Source: an uncultured Eubacteriales bacterium (GTDB lineage: Bacteria > Bacillota > Clostridia > Oscillospirales > Oscillospiraceae). From it: DNA of 32,535 bases. The DNA is taken from the NCBI GenBank assembly GCA_900545515.1, contig UQZA01000028.1:1-32535 (forward strand). Direction: 5' to 3'. The position numbers and the translations under genes were made by a program. The notes beneath the pieces are model-generated. The model saw nothing but the letters and a program-made list of their open reading frames with translations. It did not search any database and was not told where the DNA came from. Shown here in pieces: positions 20,445-28,985 of the stretch; position 1 is the stretch's first letter; every line of letters begins with the position of its first letter.

Positions 20445-20473
20445 ATCATACCAGATTTTGCATAAAAATGCAA
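20445..20473 (-). promoter_or_regulatory. Promoter of uraA
   Basis: On the minus strand TTGCAT (20468-20473) and TATGAT (20445-20450) are 17 bp apart. Transcription would start near 20438, giving a leader of about 140 bases that contains the attenuator. Confidence 0.75.
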
Positions 20474-20538
20474 GCCCCTTTTTACACTTTTATAGTTCCG
20501 TACTGTCCCATTCTCTAAATAAACCGTAGATATCAGAA

Positions 20539-20567
20539 CAGCGCCGCATTTTGTACCTGCGGCGCTG
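20539..20567 (-). terminator. Hairpin after the GerMN lipoprotein gene
   Basis: A perfect 10-bp stem (CAGCGCCGCA/TGCGGCGCTG) with a 9-base loop lies 16 bases past the stop. On the minus strand it is followed by TTCTGATATC, so the U-tract is weak. Confidence 0.6.
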
Positions 20568-20583
20568 ACTCCGAACCAGAAAA

Positions 20584-21921
20584 TTATGACGAAAACCAGG
20601 ATTCGTTCCAGCTCTGTGGGGCGAACAAATCCCCGTACTCTCCTTCCGGAGAGGCTCCATCGATGGTAATGCGGACCGCTGTGCAGTCTCCCAGGCGCAA
20701 AACTGTAGCAGCAACAGCTCGCACTGCAAGCTCCAAGGTGCCTGCTTCCCCCAGGAGAAACTCCGGGGAAAAATCTACCACATATTGCGTCCCCTCCCGG
20801 TGTACCGCCTGCAGCGTTGTATCTGCCGGTATGGGGTTCCGGTAGCCGTTTTGCTCGGGATGGGATAATAGCGTCTGTACCACCAGTTCCACAGACGATT
20901 CGCTGGCTGTCTGATGAATGCAGGCCGGGAGCTGAGCCAGCAGGCGGCTATTGCCCACTGGGAGATATAAATCTACATCAAATTCGTTCAGGCCCTTGCG
21001 CACAGGCCCCACTGCTCCTTCCTCATAGGTAAGCGGTTGACTTAAGTCCATGACGCCATACTGGGTCAGTGGCTCTCCGGCTGCGTACAGGACCACCCCA
21101 TCCACATCATCCAGCTGGGTCATGGTGTTGGTCAGGGAGAGAATGGTCATGCGCTGGGCCAGCGCCGTCTGGGGCGCGTGGTCCAGAAATTCTCTGGAGA
21201 GGTTGATGGCACAAATTCCTTCTGTCACTTCCAGTCCCAGGAGAGTTGTACCCAAGGGCATCGTTTCGGCCAGGCTGGGCTCTGTGGGGCCTTCCAGCAG
21301 CCGGTGAACCAGGTAATCAGGCAGGTTCTCCTGTCCTTCGCCAACGCTGATTTTCTCCCCGATGAGATACCGGTTGTCTGTGTCGGAAAAGTACAGCATA
21401 TAGGGCGCGTTGACCAAGCTGGCGCTGCTGTCCTCCAATAAAAGACTGTTCCGGTTTAAAAGAATCTCTGTTTTTCCATCCAATTTGCTGCCCACCGCAC
21501 GAATGGACACCGCTTCTACTCCCGGAAACTCCAGGCAAGTCAGGGTAATGCAGGCACAGGCGACGGTGAGATCGGCGCCGGACAGGTTCGCCAGCTCCTG
21601 GGTCATCTGCAGCTGCAGCTGAGACCCGGACCGCTCCGCTGAAACAATGGAGACTGAGCGCTGAAAGGGTGCGGTGAGCTTCTGAGAAATTGGACCCTTC
21701 AGATACTCCGTCAATACCCATACGTAATCTGACTCGTGCCCATAGGTTTCCCGCAATTCATAATCCGTTGCGCCTTGCCCATCGCCATAGCTGGCATCTG
21801 AGGTTTTGTAATAGAATTTCATAGGGCTTTTCAGCGGATCCCCATGGCTCTGCCCGGCGCAGCCATACAGCCCCACCAGGAGGAAGAGACAGAGAATCAG
21901 CGCCGTTGACTTTCGAATCAT
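20584..21921 (-). CDS. Lipoprotein with GerMN domains, fourth gene of a two-component operon
   Basis: The 445-residue protein has a lipoprotein signal peptide with lipobox LYGC (Cys21). Three stretches read as GerMN or GerMN-like repeats: about 36-150 (MKFYYKT...), 173-290 (YMLYFSDTDNRYLI, LLEGPTEPSLAETMPLGTTLL, INLSREFL) and 315-435 (DVDLYLPVGNSRL, QTLLSHPEQNGYRNPIPADTTL, VDFSPEFL). GerM is a spore germination/sporulation lipoprotein, and GerMN domains also occur in LpqB next to the MtrAB two-component system. The gene overlaps the histidine kinase gene by 4 bases (ATGA), so a signalling link like that of LpqB is the likelier reading. That is an inference. Confidence 0.85.
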   Translation of the reverse strand: MIRKSTALILCLFLLVGLYGCAGQSHGDPLKSPMKFYYKTSDASYGDGQGATDYELRETYGHESDYVWVLTEYLKGPISQKLTAPFQRSVSIVSAERSGSQLQLQMTQELANLSGADLTVACACITLTCLEFPGVEAVSIRAVGSKLDGKTEILLNRNSLLLEDSSASLVNAPYMLYFSDTDNRYLIGEKISVGEGQENLPDYLVHRLLEGPTEPSLAETMPLGTTLLGLEVTEGICAINLSREFLDHAPQTALAQRMTILSLTNTMTQLDDVDGVVLYAAGEPLTQYGVMDLSQPLTYEEGAVGPVRKGLNEFDVDLYLPVGNSRLLAQLPACIHQTASESSVELVVQTLLSHPEQNGYRNPIPADTTLQAVHREGTQYVVDFSPEFLLGEAGTLELAVRAVAATVLRLGDCTAVRITIDGASPEGEYGDLFAPQSWNESWFSS

Positions 21922-23357
21922 ATATCCTCCTCTATGTCAAATGCCGGAAATACAACCGTAAAGCAGGTTCCTCCCTCTGGTCTGGGCGCAACCGAGATGG
22001 TACTGTCATTTCGCAAAACCATATCATGCACAATGGACAGGCCCAATCCGCTTCCTCCCGCCTGGCGGGAGCGGGCCTTGTCCACCCGGTAAAACCGGTC
22101 AAAAATATAGGGGATGGCCTCTGGGGGGATGCCTACGCCCGTGTCGGAAACCGATAAGATCCAATCGTCTCCCTGCCGCTCCAGATCCACCGTCAATGTT
22201 CCGCCAGGGCGGTTATACTTAATCCCATTTTCCACCAGATTGAACAGAATTTGATATAAGTCGTCTTCTATCATCAAAATGGTGGCCCCAGGGCTGGTAC
22301 AGTTTTCCAGAGTAATCCCATTGAGGCGTGCCACCGGCGCCAGCATACGCAGCACATGGTCTGTGGTTTCCGCAATATCCGCCACCTCCCGGTCCGCCTC
22401 TTTCCCCGCGTCCATCTTGGTCAGAGACAGGAGCTTCTGAGACATGCGGGTCAGTCGGTCTGCCTCGTTGCCGATGTCCTCCACAAATTCCCGGATGGTG
22501 CCAGTGTCCATGTCGTTTTGCAGAATGGAATCAGACAGCAGCTTGATGGAGGTCAAAGGCGTTTTCAATTCATGAGAAGCATCCGAAACAAACTGCCGCC
22601 GGCGCTGCTCCGAGGTCTGGAGCCGCTCGGTCAGGGCGTTGAATTCGCTGGAAAGCACCGCCAGCTCGTCATGCCCCCGCAGCTGCATTTTGTGGGAGTA
22701 ATCTCCCTCCCGGATGATGCGGATGGAGGCAAAAATCTGCCGCATACGTCTGGAAAACGCCTCTGAAAAAAACAGGGAGAAGAGAATCACAGCCCCCTCC
22801 AGAACCACGCTGATCCAGAGGATGTTCTGCTGCAACGCAGCAATCAGAGCCCCCTGGTCCAGGTCGTACTCCATCATGTACACCGCGCCAATGAGGCTCC
22901 CTGCGTACAGGATGGGGGTAGCCGCCTTGCTCTCCAGGCGGCCAGCGCCGTAGCTGGAGTAAAACACGTCGTTCCCTCCCAGGGCTTGCACAATCTCCGG
23001 CAGTACGGCGTACTGGCCCAGGGCAGCATCCTCATCCAGGCTGTCATACAGCACCAGGCCGGAGGCATCGGTCACCAAAACACGAGTGGCGTTCAGGTTT
23101 CCCAGCTGGTCCATAATTTTTTCAGCGCTCTCCTCCTGTATGGTATGAAGGCCGGAGAAGGCCGAGGCCGCCATTTGCACCTTATCCTCCAGAGAGGTCT
23201 CCTTGCTGCGAAACACCAGATTCCGCATGGTGGTAGCGGTGTACAGGTTCAGAAAAATCAGCACTACGGAAGTAATCCCCACATACATCATGGCATACCG
23301 GAGCTGCGTCCGGCTGAAGCGCTGGATATGCCGCTTAGCTTTTAAAATAGTACCCAA
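21918..23357 (-). CDS. Sensor histidine kinase (PhoR/WalK type)
   Basis: The 479-residue membrane kinase has two transmembrane helices (about 20-42 and 178-200) around an extracellular sensor domain, a HAMP segment (RRMRQIFASIRIIREGDYSHKM), and the phosphoacceptor H-box SDASHELKTPLTSIKLL. The ATPase has N-box NLVENGIKYN, G1 DTGVGIPPEAIPYIFDRFYR and G2 GGSGLGLSIV. It overlaps the response regulator gene by 23 bases and the GerMN gene by 4 bases, so the three are co-translated. Signal unknown; cell-envelope sensing would fit the neighbours. Confidence 0.93.
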   Translation of the reverse strand: MGTILKAKRHIQRFSRTQLRYAMMYVGITSVVLIFLNLYTATTMRNLVFRSKETSLEDKVQMAASAFSGLHTIQEESAEKIMDQLGNLNATRVLVTDASGLVLYDSLDEDAALGQYAVLPEIVQALGGNDVFYSSYGAGRLESKAATPILYAGSLIGAVYMMEYDLDQGALIAALQQNILWISVVLEGAVILFSLFFSEAFSRRMRQIFASIRIIREGDYSHKMQLRGHDELAVLSSEFNALTERLQTSEQRRRQFVSDASHELKTPLTSIKLLSDSILQNDMDTGTIREFVEDIGNEADRLTRMSQKLLSLTKMDAGKEADREVADIAETTDHVLRMLAPVARLNGITLENCTSPGATILMIEDDLYQILFNLVENGIKYNRPGGTLTVDLERQGDDWILSVSDTGVGIPPEAIPYIFDRFYRVDKARSRQAGGSGLGLSIVHDMVLRNDSTISVAPRPEGGTCFTVVFPAFDIEEDI

Positions 23358-24018
23358 CTCCCCACTTGGTCAAAATATGCTGGGGCTGTGCCGGCCGGTC
23401 CTCCAGCTTTTCCCGCAGGCGGCGAATGTGAACGTCCACCGTACGGATGTCGCTCCGGTATTCATAAGCCCAGATGGTGTCCAGCAGCGCCTCCCGGGAA
23501 TAGACCCGGTTGGGATTGCGCATGAGGAATTCAATGACGTCAAATTCTTTGGCCGTGAGATCTGCCAGCTCCCCGTTTTTGTAGGCATTTCTGGCGTCCA
23601 AATCCAGCTTGATGTTACCGCCGGTGAGATAATTCCGCTTTTGCGCTTCCCGCCCCTGGTTTCCTGCCCGGCGCAGAAGGGCGCGAATTCTGGCCTTCAG
23701 CTCCAGAATGTTAAAGGGCTTGGTCAAGTAATCATCCGCCCCGTGGTCAAAGCCCATGAGCTTATCCATATCCTCCGTCTTTGCCGTCAGCATGATGATG
23801 GGGACCTGAGAGAACTCCCGGATTTTGGTGCAGGCCGTGAGGCCGTCCATTTCCGGCATCATCACGTCCAGGATCATGAGTCCGACCTCTGGGTCCCGGG
23901 CAAGTTCCACCGCTTCCAGCCCATTGGAGCCGGTGAGCACCTCATACCCTTCGTTTTGCAAATTAAAGCGAATGCCCTTGACCAACAGGGCTTCGTCATC
24001 GACCACCACGATTTTCAT
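23335..24018 (-). CDS. OmpR/PhoB-family response regulator
   Basis: The 227-residue regulator has a receiver domain (VVVDDEALL acidic pocket, phosphoacceptor Asp in LMILDVMMPEMDG, LTAKTED and YLTKPF with the conserved Thr/Lys) and a C-terminal winged helix (DLTAKEFDVIEFLMRNPNRV, then TVDVHIRRLREKLE and WGVGYYF). Partner of the overlapping kinase. It starts 6 bases after the comEA stop, so the operon order is comEA, regulator, kinase, GerMN. Confidence 0.95.
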   Translation of the reverse strand: MKIVVVDDEALLVKGIRFNLQNEGYEVLTGSNGLEAVELARDPEVGLMILDVMMPEMDGLTACTKIREFSQVPIIMLTAKTEDMDKLMGFDHGADDYLTKPFNILELKARIRALLRRAGNQGREAQKRNYLTGGNIKLDLDARNAYKNGELADLTAKEFDVIEFLMRNPNRVYSREALLDTIWAYEYRSDIRTVDVHIRRLREKLEDRPAQPQHILTKWGVGYYFKS

Positions 24019-24024
24019 GTATCA

Positions 24025-24411
24025 TTACCTCGCAACTGCATAATCCTGCAGGTTTTCCACCCGCTTTTCGCCGATTCCCTCCACATCGCAGAGCTCGTCC
24101 AAGCAGCGGAAGGGGCCGTTTGCCTCCCGATAGTCCACGATGCGCTGGGCCAGGACCTCCCCGATGCCGGGAAGCTGAGAAAGCTCCTCCACGCCGGCAG
24201 TGTTCACATTGATCCGCCCTTGCGCCTCCGTTGGCACATTGTCCACAGGAGGGGCAGTTTCCATAGAAAGGGCCTGTGAGACGGCAGGGCGCTCCTGCTG
24301 GATATACAGGATTTCCCCGCCAGTACGCCGGCCCACAAACAGCCCCAGTAAAAAGCTGGCGAAGATTCCTGCGAGCGCCAGCAGCAACCCAGGAAATTTT
24401 ACCTTTCCCAT
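24025..24411 (-). CDS. comEA: ComEA-like helix-hairpin-helix DNA-binding protein
   Basis: The ATG at 24411 is 8 bases after GGAGG. The 128-residue protein has one N-terminal transmembrane anchor (about 6-27), a linker, and a C-terminal domain of two helix-hairpin-helix motifs (INVNTAGVEELSQLPGIGEV, then CDVEGIGEKRVENL). ComEA binds double-stranded DNA outside the membrane during uptake. The usual comEC is not adjacent; the gene heads a two-component operon instead, so a competence role is not certain. Its promoter overlaps the divergent dacA leader. Confidence 0.88.
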   Translation of the reverse strand: MGKVKFPGLLLALAGIFASFLLGLFVGRRTGGEILYIQQERPAVSQALSMETAPPVDNVPTEAQGRINVNTAGVEELSQLPGIGEVLAQRIVDYREANGPFRCLDELCDVEGIGEKRVENLQDYAVAR

Positions 24412-24433
24412 GGGAAATTCCTCCCGACATGCA

Positions 24434-24463
24434 TTGACACCACGGCAGACAGGCTGATATAAT
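24434..24463 (+). promoter_or_regulatory. Promoter of the D,D-carboxypeptidase gene
   Basis: TTGACA (24434-24439) and TATAAT (24458-24463), both perfect, are 18 bp apart. The transcript would begin near 24470 with an 89-base leader. Confidence 0.85.
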
Positions 24464-24498
24464 AGAAATTGCTTCTCAGCCGTTGGTTTTACGGCTCT

Positions 24499-24527
24499 AT
24501 TATACACAATTTTATGGCGGCGGGCAA
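24499..24527 (-). promoter_or_regulatory. Promoter of the comEA/two-component/GerMN operon
   Basis: On the minus strand TTGCCC (24522-24527) and TATAAT (24499-24504) are 17 bp apart. Its transcript would start near 24492 and cross the opposing promoter at 24434-24463, so the two divergent promoters face each other and may interfere. Confidence 0.65.
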
Positions 24528-24558
24528 GCCGCTCCAGAGAATATGATGGTGATTTCAG

Positions 24559-26079
24559 ATGAAAAACGTGAAAAATTTGAAAATTTTATCTATTTTTTTA
24601 GCAGCCTTTTGGATACTCCAATCCCTGACCCTCCCCATCTCCGCCACAGAAGAGACGGAGCTATCTGAGACATCTGCCAGCGAAGAGGCAGCCCCCACGG
24701 ATTCCGCGCCGGAAGAGCAGGAGGAGACCGAAGAAACCGGAGCACCAGAGACCGTCTCTCCCCCTGCAGAAGCTCCCCTGGGCGGAGATGAGAGCAGCAA
24801 CTTTGGCGTGGACGCACCCCGGGCGCTGGCCGGGCCGGATGAACTGGACCTTGACGCGGAGGCGCTCCTCCTTCTGGAGCTGAACTCCCAAACCATGGTA
24901 TATGCCAAAAACATCGACACACGGAGAGAGCCGGCCAGCCTGACCAAGGTGATGACCTGCCTGCTGGCTCTGGAGCATGGCAACCTGACAGATTCGATTA
25001 CCGTCAGTCAGGAAGCGCTGGACGATCTGGACCCCGCCGGCAGCAGCTCCGGTCTCATGGCCGGTGAGGTGTTTACCCTGGAGCAGCTGCTGTACTGCCT
25101 GATGATTGAGTCCGCCAACGACGCTGCGCCGGTAATTGCCGAGTACGTCGCCGGGTCGGAACCGGCTTTTGTGGAGATGATGAACCAGAAGGCGGCGGAG
25201 TTGGGCTGCACCGGCACCCATTTTGCCAATACCCATGGGCTCCATGATGAGGAGCATTACACCACAGCCCGGGATTTGGCAAAGATTATGATGGCTGCTT
25301 TGGAATATGAGAAATTCCAGGAGATTTACTCCGCCGACCGTTATACCTTAGCTGCCACCAACCTTCAGGAGGAGCGGATTCTGGTGACGACCAACTACCT
25401 GATCGACGCCTCCATCACATCCGACTATTACGACGAGCGAGTCATCGGTGGCAAGACCGGCTTCACCACCCCCGCCGGCCGCTGCGTGATGTGTGTGGCA
25501 GAGTCCGGGAATCTGCGGTACCTGTGTGTTGTCCTGGGGGCCAGCAGTACCGGGGCGGACGGGTCTACGTATTTCGGCAGCTTTGTGTCGGCGTCCGAGG
25601 CCCTGGATTTTGGCTTTGACTCTTTCACCTTTGCAGAAGTACTCTCCCCCCTGGCGCCCATTGCCCAGCTGCCTGTGGCCCATGCCACCCAGTCCGTTGT
25701 GGTAACCCCGGCGGAGTCTGTCACTACCATGCTACCGAAGGATTATGACAAAAGCCTGCTTAGCACCCGGTACCAGCTGACGTCAGAGGCCGGATTGGAC
25801 GCGCCCCTGGAGGCGGGTCAGGCAGTGGGCGTGGTGCAGGAGTACTACGGCTCCATCTGCGTGGGACAAACCGATCTCGTCACAGTAACCGGCGTGGAGC
25901 GAAATGCCTTTGGGGCCGTGGTGATGCAGGTCAAAGGCGAGATTGCTCAAAGTCCTTGGCAATTCGTCGCCATTGTGTTGGCGGTACTGCTGGGCATTTT
26001 TCTCCTGCTCCTGATCTGGTCCACTTGGGTCCGGCGGCGCAACCGAAAGCGGCGCCAAAATCGGAGAAAGGGGAACTGA
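24559..26079 (+). CDS. dacA: D-alanyl-D-alanine carboxypeptidase (DacA/PBP5-like)
   Basis: A penicillin-binding protein that trims the last D-Ala of peptidoglycan stems; relatives act in vegetative wall or spore cortex. The 506-residue protein has a signal peptide (about 1-29), an acidic Glu/Thr/Pro-rich linker (30-95), and the transpeptidase domain with SLTK (Ser127, Lys130), SAN (185-187) and KTG (299-301). A C-terminal beta-rich domain follows, then a real transmembrane helix (about 465-490) and a very basic tail, rather than the usual amphipathic anchor. GGTGAT at 24548-24553 serves as ribosome binding site. Ends 3 bases before the uracil-DNA glycosylase gene. Confidence 0.93.
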   Translation: MKNVKNLKILSIFLAAFWILQSLTLPISATEETELSETSASEEAAPTDSAPEEQEETEETGAPETVSPPAEAPLGGDESSNFGVDAPRALAGPDELDLDAEALLLLELNSQTMVYAKNIDTRREPASLTKVMTCLLALEHGNLTDSITVSQEALDDLDPAGSSSGLMAGEVFTLEQLLYCLMIESANDAAPVIAEYVAGSEPAFVEMMNQKAAELGCTGTHFANTHGLHDEEHYTTARDLAKIMMAALEYEKFQEIYSADRYTLAATNLQEERILVTTNYLIDASITSDYYDERVIGGKTGFTTPAGRCVMCVAESGNLRYLCVVLGASSTGADGSTYFGSFVSASEALDFGFDSFTFAEVLSPLAPIAQLPVAHATQSVVVTPAESVTTMLPKDYDKSLLSTRYQLTSEAGLDAPLEAGQAVGVVQEYYGSICVGQTDLVTVTGVERNAFGAVVMQVKGEIAQSPWQFVAIVLAVLLGIFLLLLIWSTWVRRRNRKRRQNRRKGN

Positions 26080-26082
26080 AGG

Positions 26083-26670
26083 ATGCTGGATTGGCCTCAA
26101 TTGGAAGCAACCTGCCGGGCATGTACCCGGTGCGGCCTGTGTGAAACCCGGCATAACGTGGTCTTCGGCGTAGGCCCCAGAAATGCAGACGTCATGTTTG
26201 TGGGGGAAGGCCCTGGTCAACAGGAGGATTTGCAGGGAGAGCCCTTCGTTGGCCCTGCGGGCCAACTTCTGGACGACATGCTGTGCATCATTGACCTGGG
26301 ACGGCACAATTGCTACATCGCCAACATCGTCAAGTGCCGCCCGCCCAAAAACCGGGACCCTATGGAGATTGAGCAAGACGCCTGCATCGACTACCTGCGG
26401 AATCAGGTGGCGCTGATCCGGCCCAAAATCATTGTCTGTCTGGGACGAATCGCCGCCTTACGCCTCATTCGCTCCGACTTCCGCATCACCCGGGAGCATG
26501 GGCAATGGGTGGAAAAGCGGGGCGTCTGGATGACAGCCATTTACCACCCCTCCGCTCTCCTCCGGGACACCAGCAAACGTCCCGAAACCTTCCGGGACCT
26601 CAAAAGCATTCAACAAAAGATCCGGGAGCTCCAGGCAAATACTGCTTATCCAATGGGAACATCCCTGTAA
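26083..26670 (+). CDS. Family-4 uracil-DNA glycosylase (iron-sulfur type)
   Basis: Removes uracil from DNA. The 195-residue protein has the family-4 layout: two 4Fe-4S ligand Cys near the N-terminus (CTRCGLC), motif 1 VGEGPGQQEDLQGEPFVG with the conserved GEGPG, then PAGQLLD, NIVKCRPPKNRDP and a DAC pair as the other cluster ligands, and motif 2 YHPSALLR with the active His. The usual GEAPG motif is GEGPG here. It is co-transcribed with dacA (3-base gap) without an obvious link in function, and is followed by a strong hairpin. Confidence 0.93.
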   Translation: MLDWPQLEATCRACTRCGLCETRHNVVFGVGPRNADVMFVGEGPGQQEDLQGEPFVGPAGQLLDDMLCIIDLGRHNCYIANIVKCRPPKNRDPMEIEQDACIDYLRNQVALIRPKIIVCLGRIAALRLIRSDFRITREHGQWVEKRGVWMTAIYHPSALLRDTSKRPETFRDLKSIQQKIRELQANTAYPMGTSL

Positions 26671-26694
26671 TGTCTTTCTTTCATAAGCGGCTAT

Positions 26695-26734
26695 GGGAAT
26701 GTCCCCCACGGGTTTTCTCGTGGGGGACATTCCC
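26695..26734. terminator. Long hairpin between convergent genes
   Basis: A perfect 16-bp stem (GGGAATGTCCCCCACG and complement) with an 8-base loop lies 25 bases after the glycosylase stop and 36 before the MarR stop. It has no T-run on either side, but its stability and place suggest it ends both transcripts. Confidence 0.6.
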
Positions 26735-26769
26735 AGGTCTGTGCCAAAACCTTCCGGTTCACCGTCCCG

Positions 26770-27213
26770 CTACCGGCTTAGCTCCTGGCTCAGGCGGTCG
26801 ATATGCTCCAGCAGCTTCTGTGTCAATGCGGCATAGGTCTCCAGCTCCCCATCCGTGAGGCCCTGGCGAATTGCTTCTTCAAAGCGGCGCTGGGCCTCCT
26901 GCCCGGCCTGTACCAGGGGCGTAGCCTCCGCTGTGGAATATAGCCGCTGCATGCGCCGGTCCTTTCCGTCTGTTTCCCGGGTGAGATAGCCCCGGCCAAT
27001 CAATTGTTCCACCGTAACGGAGGCAATGCCGCTTTTGATCCCGCGAATCCGGCAAATGTCCCGGGCCGTATTGCATTCCGGGTTATTTGCCAGGAACATC
27101 ATGACGTCAAAGGCCGTGGGGCTGAGGCCATAGGTCTTGCAAACCGGCTGGCAGTATGCCCGGTAAACCGCCTCGCCCTTGGCCGCAAAGTACAACAGCT
27201 TCCCTTTTTTCAT
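26770..27213 (-). CDS. MarR-family transcriptional regulator
   Basis: The 147-residue protein has the MarR winged helix: YGLSPTAFDVMMFLANNPE, then RDICRIRGIKSGIASVTVEQLIGRGYLTRE and the wing DGKDRRMQRLYST, with N- and C-terminal helices for dimerisation. The ATG at 27213 is chosen because the promoter predicts transcription starting near 27257, so earlier in-frame starts (27255, 27273) would be leaderless or upstream of the transcript. An operator-like palindrome overlaps the -10, so autoregulation is likely. No obvious target gene is adjacent. Confidence 0.88.
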   Translation of the reverse strand: MKKGKLLYFAAKGEAVYRAYCQPVCKTYGLSPTAFDVMMFLANNPECNTARDICRIRGIKSGIASVTVEQLIGRGYLTRETDGKDRRMQRLYSTAEATPLVQAGQEAQRRFEEAIRQGLTDGELETYAALTQKLLEHIDRLSQELSR

Positions 27214-27253
27214 ACGAACCCGGCTCTCTCCTTCCGATATGCCAAATAACACC

Positions 27254-27292
27254 ATGTGCTTGGAGCATATCATGAGTCCCCAGCTTTGTCAA
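27254..27292 (-). promoter_or_regulatory. Promoter and palindromic operator of the MarR gene
   Basis: On the minus strand TTGACA (27287-27292) and TATGCT (27264-27269) are 17 bp apart. An imperfect palindrome, ATATGCT-CCA-AGCACAT (27254-27270; 6 of 7 pairs), covers the -10, the usual place for a MarR operator. Confidence 0.7.
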
Positions 27293-27306
27293 GGACGCGC
27301 AAAGCT

Positions 27307-28821
27307 TCACGCCCCCAGATTGCTGGTGCGGTATTGAATGGCCTCCGCCAGGTGCTGAGGCTGGATTTCTGCGCTGCCATCCAGGTCGGCAATGGTCCGT
27401 GCCACCCGGAGAATGCGGTCATAGCTGCGGGCGGTGAGGCCCATGGACTGGAATGCCGCCTTCATCAGCCTGGCGCAGCCGTCGTCCAGGGTGCAGAACA
27501 GCTGGGTCTGTGCCGGGCTCATTCTGGCGTTGCATTGCACCGTTGCCTGCTGGAAGCGCTGGTGCTGCCGGTCCCGGGCAGCATTCACCCGCTGGCGGAT
27601 GGTTTCCGAGGCCTCTGCCGGGTCCTTGCGGCGGAGGTCTTCGTATTGCACTGCTGGAACCTCCACAATGAGGTCAATCCGGTCCAGGAGCGGGCCGGAA
27701 ATCCGGCTTTGGTAAGCCTCCACCGCCGCCTGGGAGCAAATGCACCGGCCGGAGGGGTCCCCGTACCAGCCGCACTTACAGGGATTCATGGCGCATACCA
27801 GCATAAATTCCGAGGGATAGGTCACCGCGCCGCTGACCCGGGAGATGGTGACCTGCCCGTCCTCCAACGGCTGGCGCATCATGTCCAGGGTGTCCTTTTT
27901 AAACTCCGGCAGCTCGTCCAGAAACAGCACCCCCTTGTGGGCCATGGAGATCTCCCCCGGCCTGGGGTTGGAGCCGCCCCCTGCCAGCCCCGCCGAAGAG
28001 ATGGTGTGGTGTGGGCTGCGGAAGGGCCGCCGCTGCACCAGTGGCTCCTGCCGGGTCAGAAGGCCGAGGACGGAGTAGACCTTGGACACTTCCAAGGACT
28101 CCTCCCAGGTCATGTCCGGCAAAATAGAGGGCAGCCGCTTGCTGAGCATGCTCTTTCCAGATCCCGGCGGGCCGATGAGCAGCACATTGTGCCCCCCGGC
28201 TGCGGCAATCTCCAGGGCCCGCTTTACATTTTCCTGCCCCTTCACATCCTGAAAATCCAAACCGGTGGCAGCGCCGCCCCCAGGGGTCCACAGAGGCTCT
28301 GGCGCAATGGGCCGTTCCCCGTTCAGATGCTCCGCCAGCTGCCGGATAGAAGACACAGGAATTACCTCCGGCCCCCGGGCCAGGGTGGCCTCTGCAGCGT
28401 TCTCCGCCGGGACAAACAGGGTACGAATTCCGGCTTCCTTGGCGGCCAGAGCCATGGGCAGCACTCCGGAAACCGGTCGCAGGTTCCCCTCCAGGCTCAG
28501 CTCTCCCAGGAAGGCATGGTCCCGTTCCGGTGCTTTCACAAGCTGGGACGCCGCCAGAAGTCCCAAAAGAATGGGCAAATCATACAAGGTTCCCGTTTTC
28601 TTCATGCCCGCAGGAGCCAGATTCACGGTAATCCGGCTCACTGGGAACCGAAATCCGCTGCTCTTCGCCGCCGCCCGGACCCGCTCTCTGGACTCCTTCA
28701 CAGCGGCATCGGGCAATCCCACAATTTCAAATGCGGGAAGTCCATTGGAAATGAAGCACTCCGCCGTCACCTGATACCCGGAGACACCGGTGAGGCCCAG
28801 AGAGCGCACACTACAAATCAC
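27307..28821 (-). CDS. comM: YifB/ComM-family Mg-chelatase-like ATPase
   Basis: A 504-residue AAA+ protein. ComM in Gram-negative bacteria is a helicase that promotes branch migration during transformation; in Clostridia the role is unproven. Domains in order: an N-terminal Lon-like domain (1-165; AECFISNGLPAFEIVGLPDA), the AAA+ core with Walker A GPPGSGKS near 215, VLFLDELPEF as Walker B, a RSPHHTIS loop, and a C-terminal Mg_chelatase_C domain (GLTARSYDRILRVARTIADL). GTG start at 28821 after GAGGTG. It has its own promoter, and the integrated remnant to the right begins just past it. Confidence 0.93.
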   Translation of the reverse strand: MICSVRSLGLTGVSGYQVTAECFISNGLPAFEIVGLPDAAVKESRERVRAAAKSSGFRFPVSRITVNLAPAGMKKTGTLYDLPILLGLLAASQLVKAPERDHAFLGELSLEGNLRPVSGVLPMALAAKEAGIRTLFVPAENAAEATLARGPEVIPVSSIRQLAEHLNGERPIAPEPLWTPGGGAATGLDFQDVKGQENVKRALEIAAAGGHNVLLIGPPGSGKSMLSKRLPSILPDMTWEESLEVSKVYSVLGLLTRQEPLVQRRPFRSPHHTISSAGLAGGGSNPRPGEISMAHKGVLFLDELPEFKKDTLDMMRQPLEDGQVTISRVSGAVTYPSEFMLVCAMNPCKCGWYGDPSGRCICSQAAVEAYQSRISGPLLDRIDLIVEVPAVQYEDLRRKDPAEASETIRQRVNAARDRQHQRFQQATVQCNARMSPAQTQLFCTLDDGCARLMKAAFQSMGLTARSYDRILRVARTIADLDGSAEIQPQHLAEAIQYRTSNLGA

Positions 28822-28854
28822 AAAATCACCTCATGTTCGCCTTAATTTTCCTAT

Positions 28855-28883
28855 ATCATACAACATACGGCTAAAAAACACAA
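28855..28883 (-). promoter_or_regulatory. Promoter of the yifB/comM gene
   Basis: On the minus strand TTGTGT (28878-28883) and TATGAT (28855-28860) are 17 bp apart, 33 bases upstream of the GTG start. Confidence 0.55.
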
Positions 28884-28985
28884 ACAGTTCTTTAGCGGGG
28901 TGTCCGTAAAACAGGAACGCAAAAATGAACGGCGACTGCCGTACAGGATTGGTTACAAATCTAATTGTTTTACGGAGATATCCCC

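Noticed and set aside
27256..28845. A 529-codon plus-strand frame opposite yifB/comM
   Set aside because: It is the antisense of a clear AAA+ gene and shows Pro/Arg/Gly-rich shadow composition.
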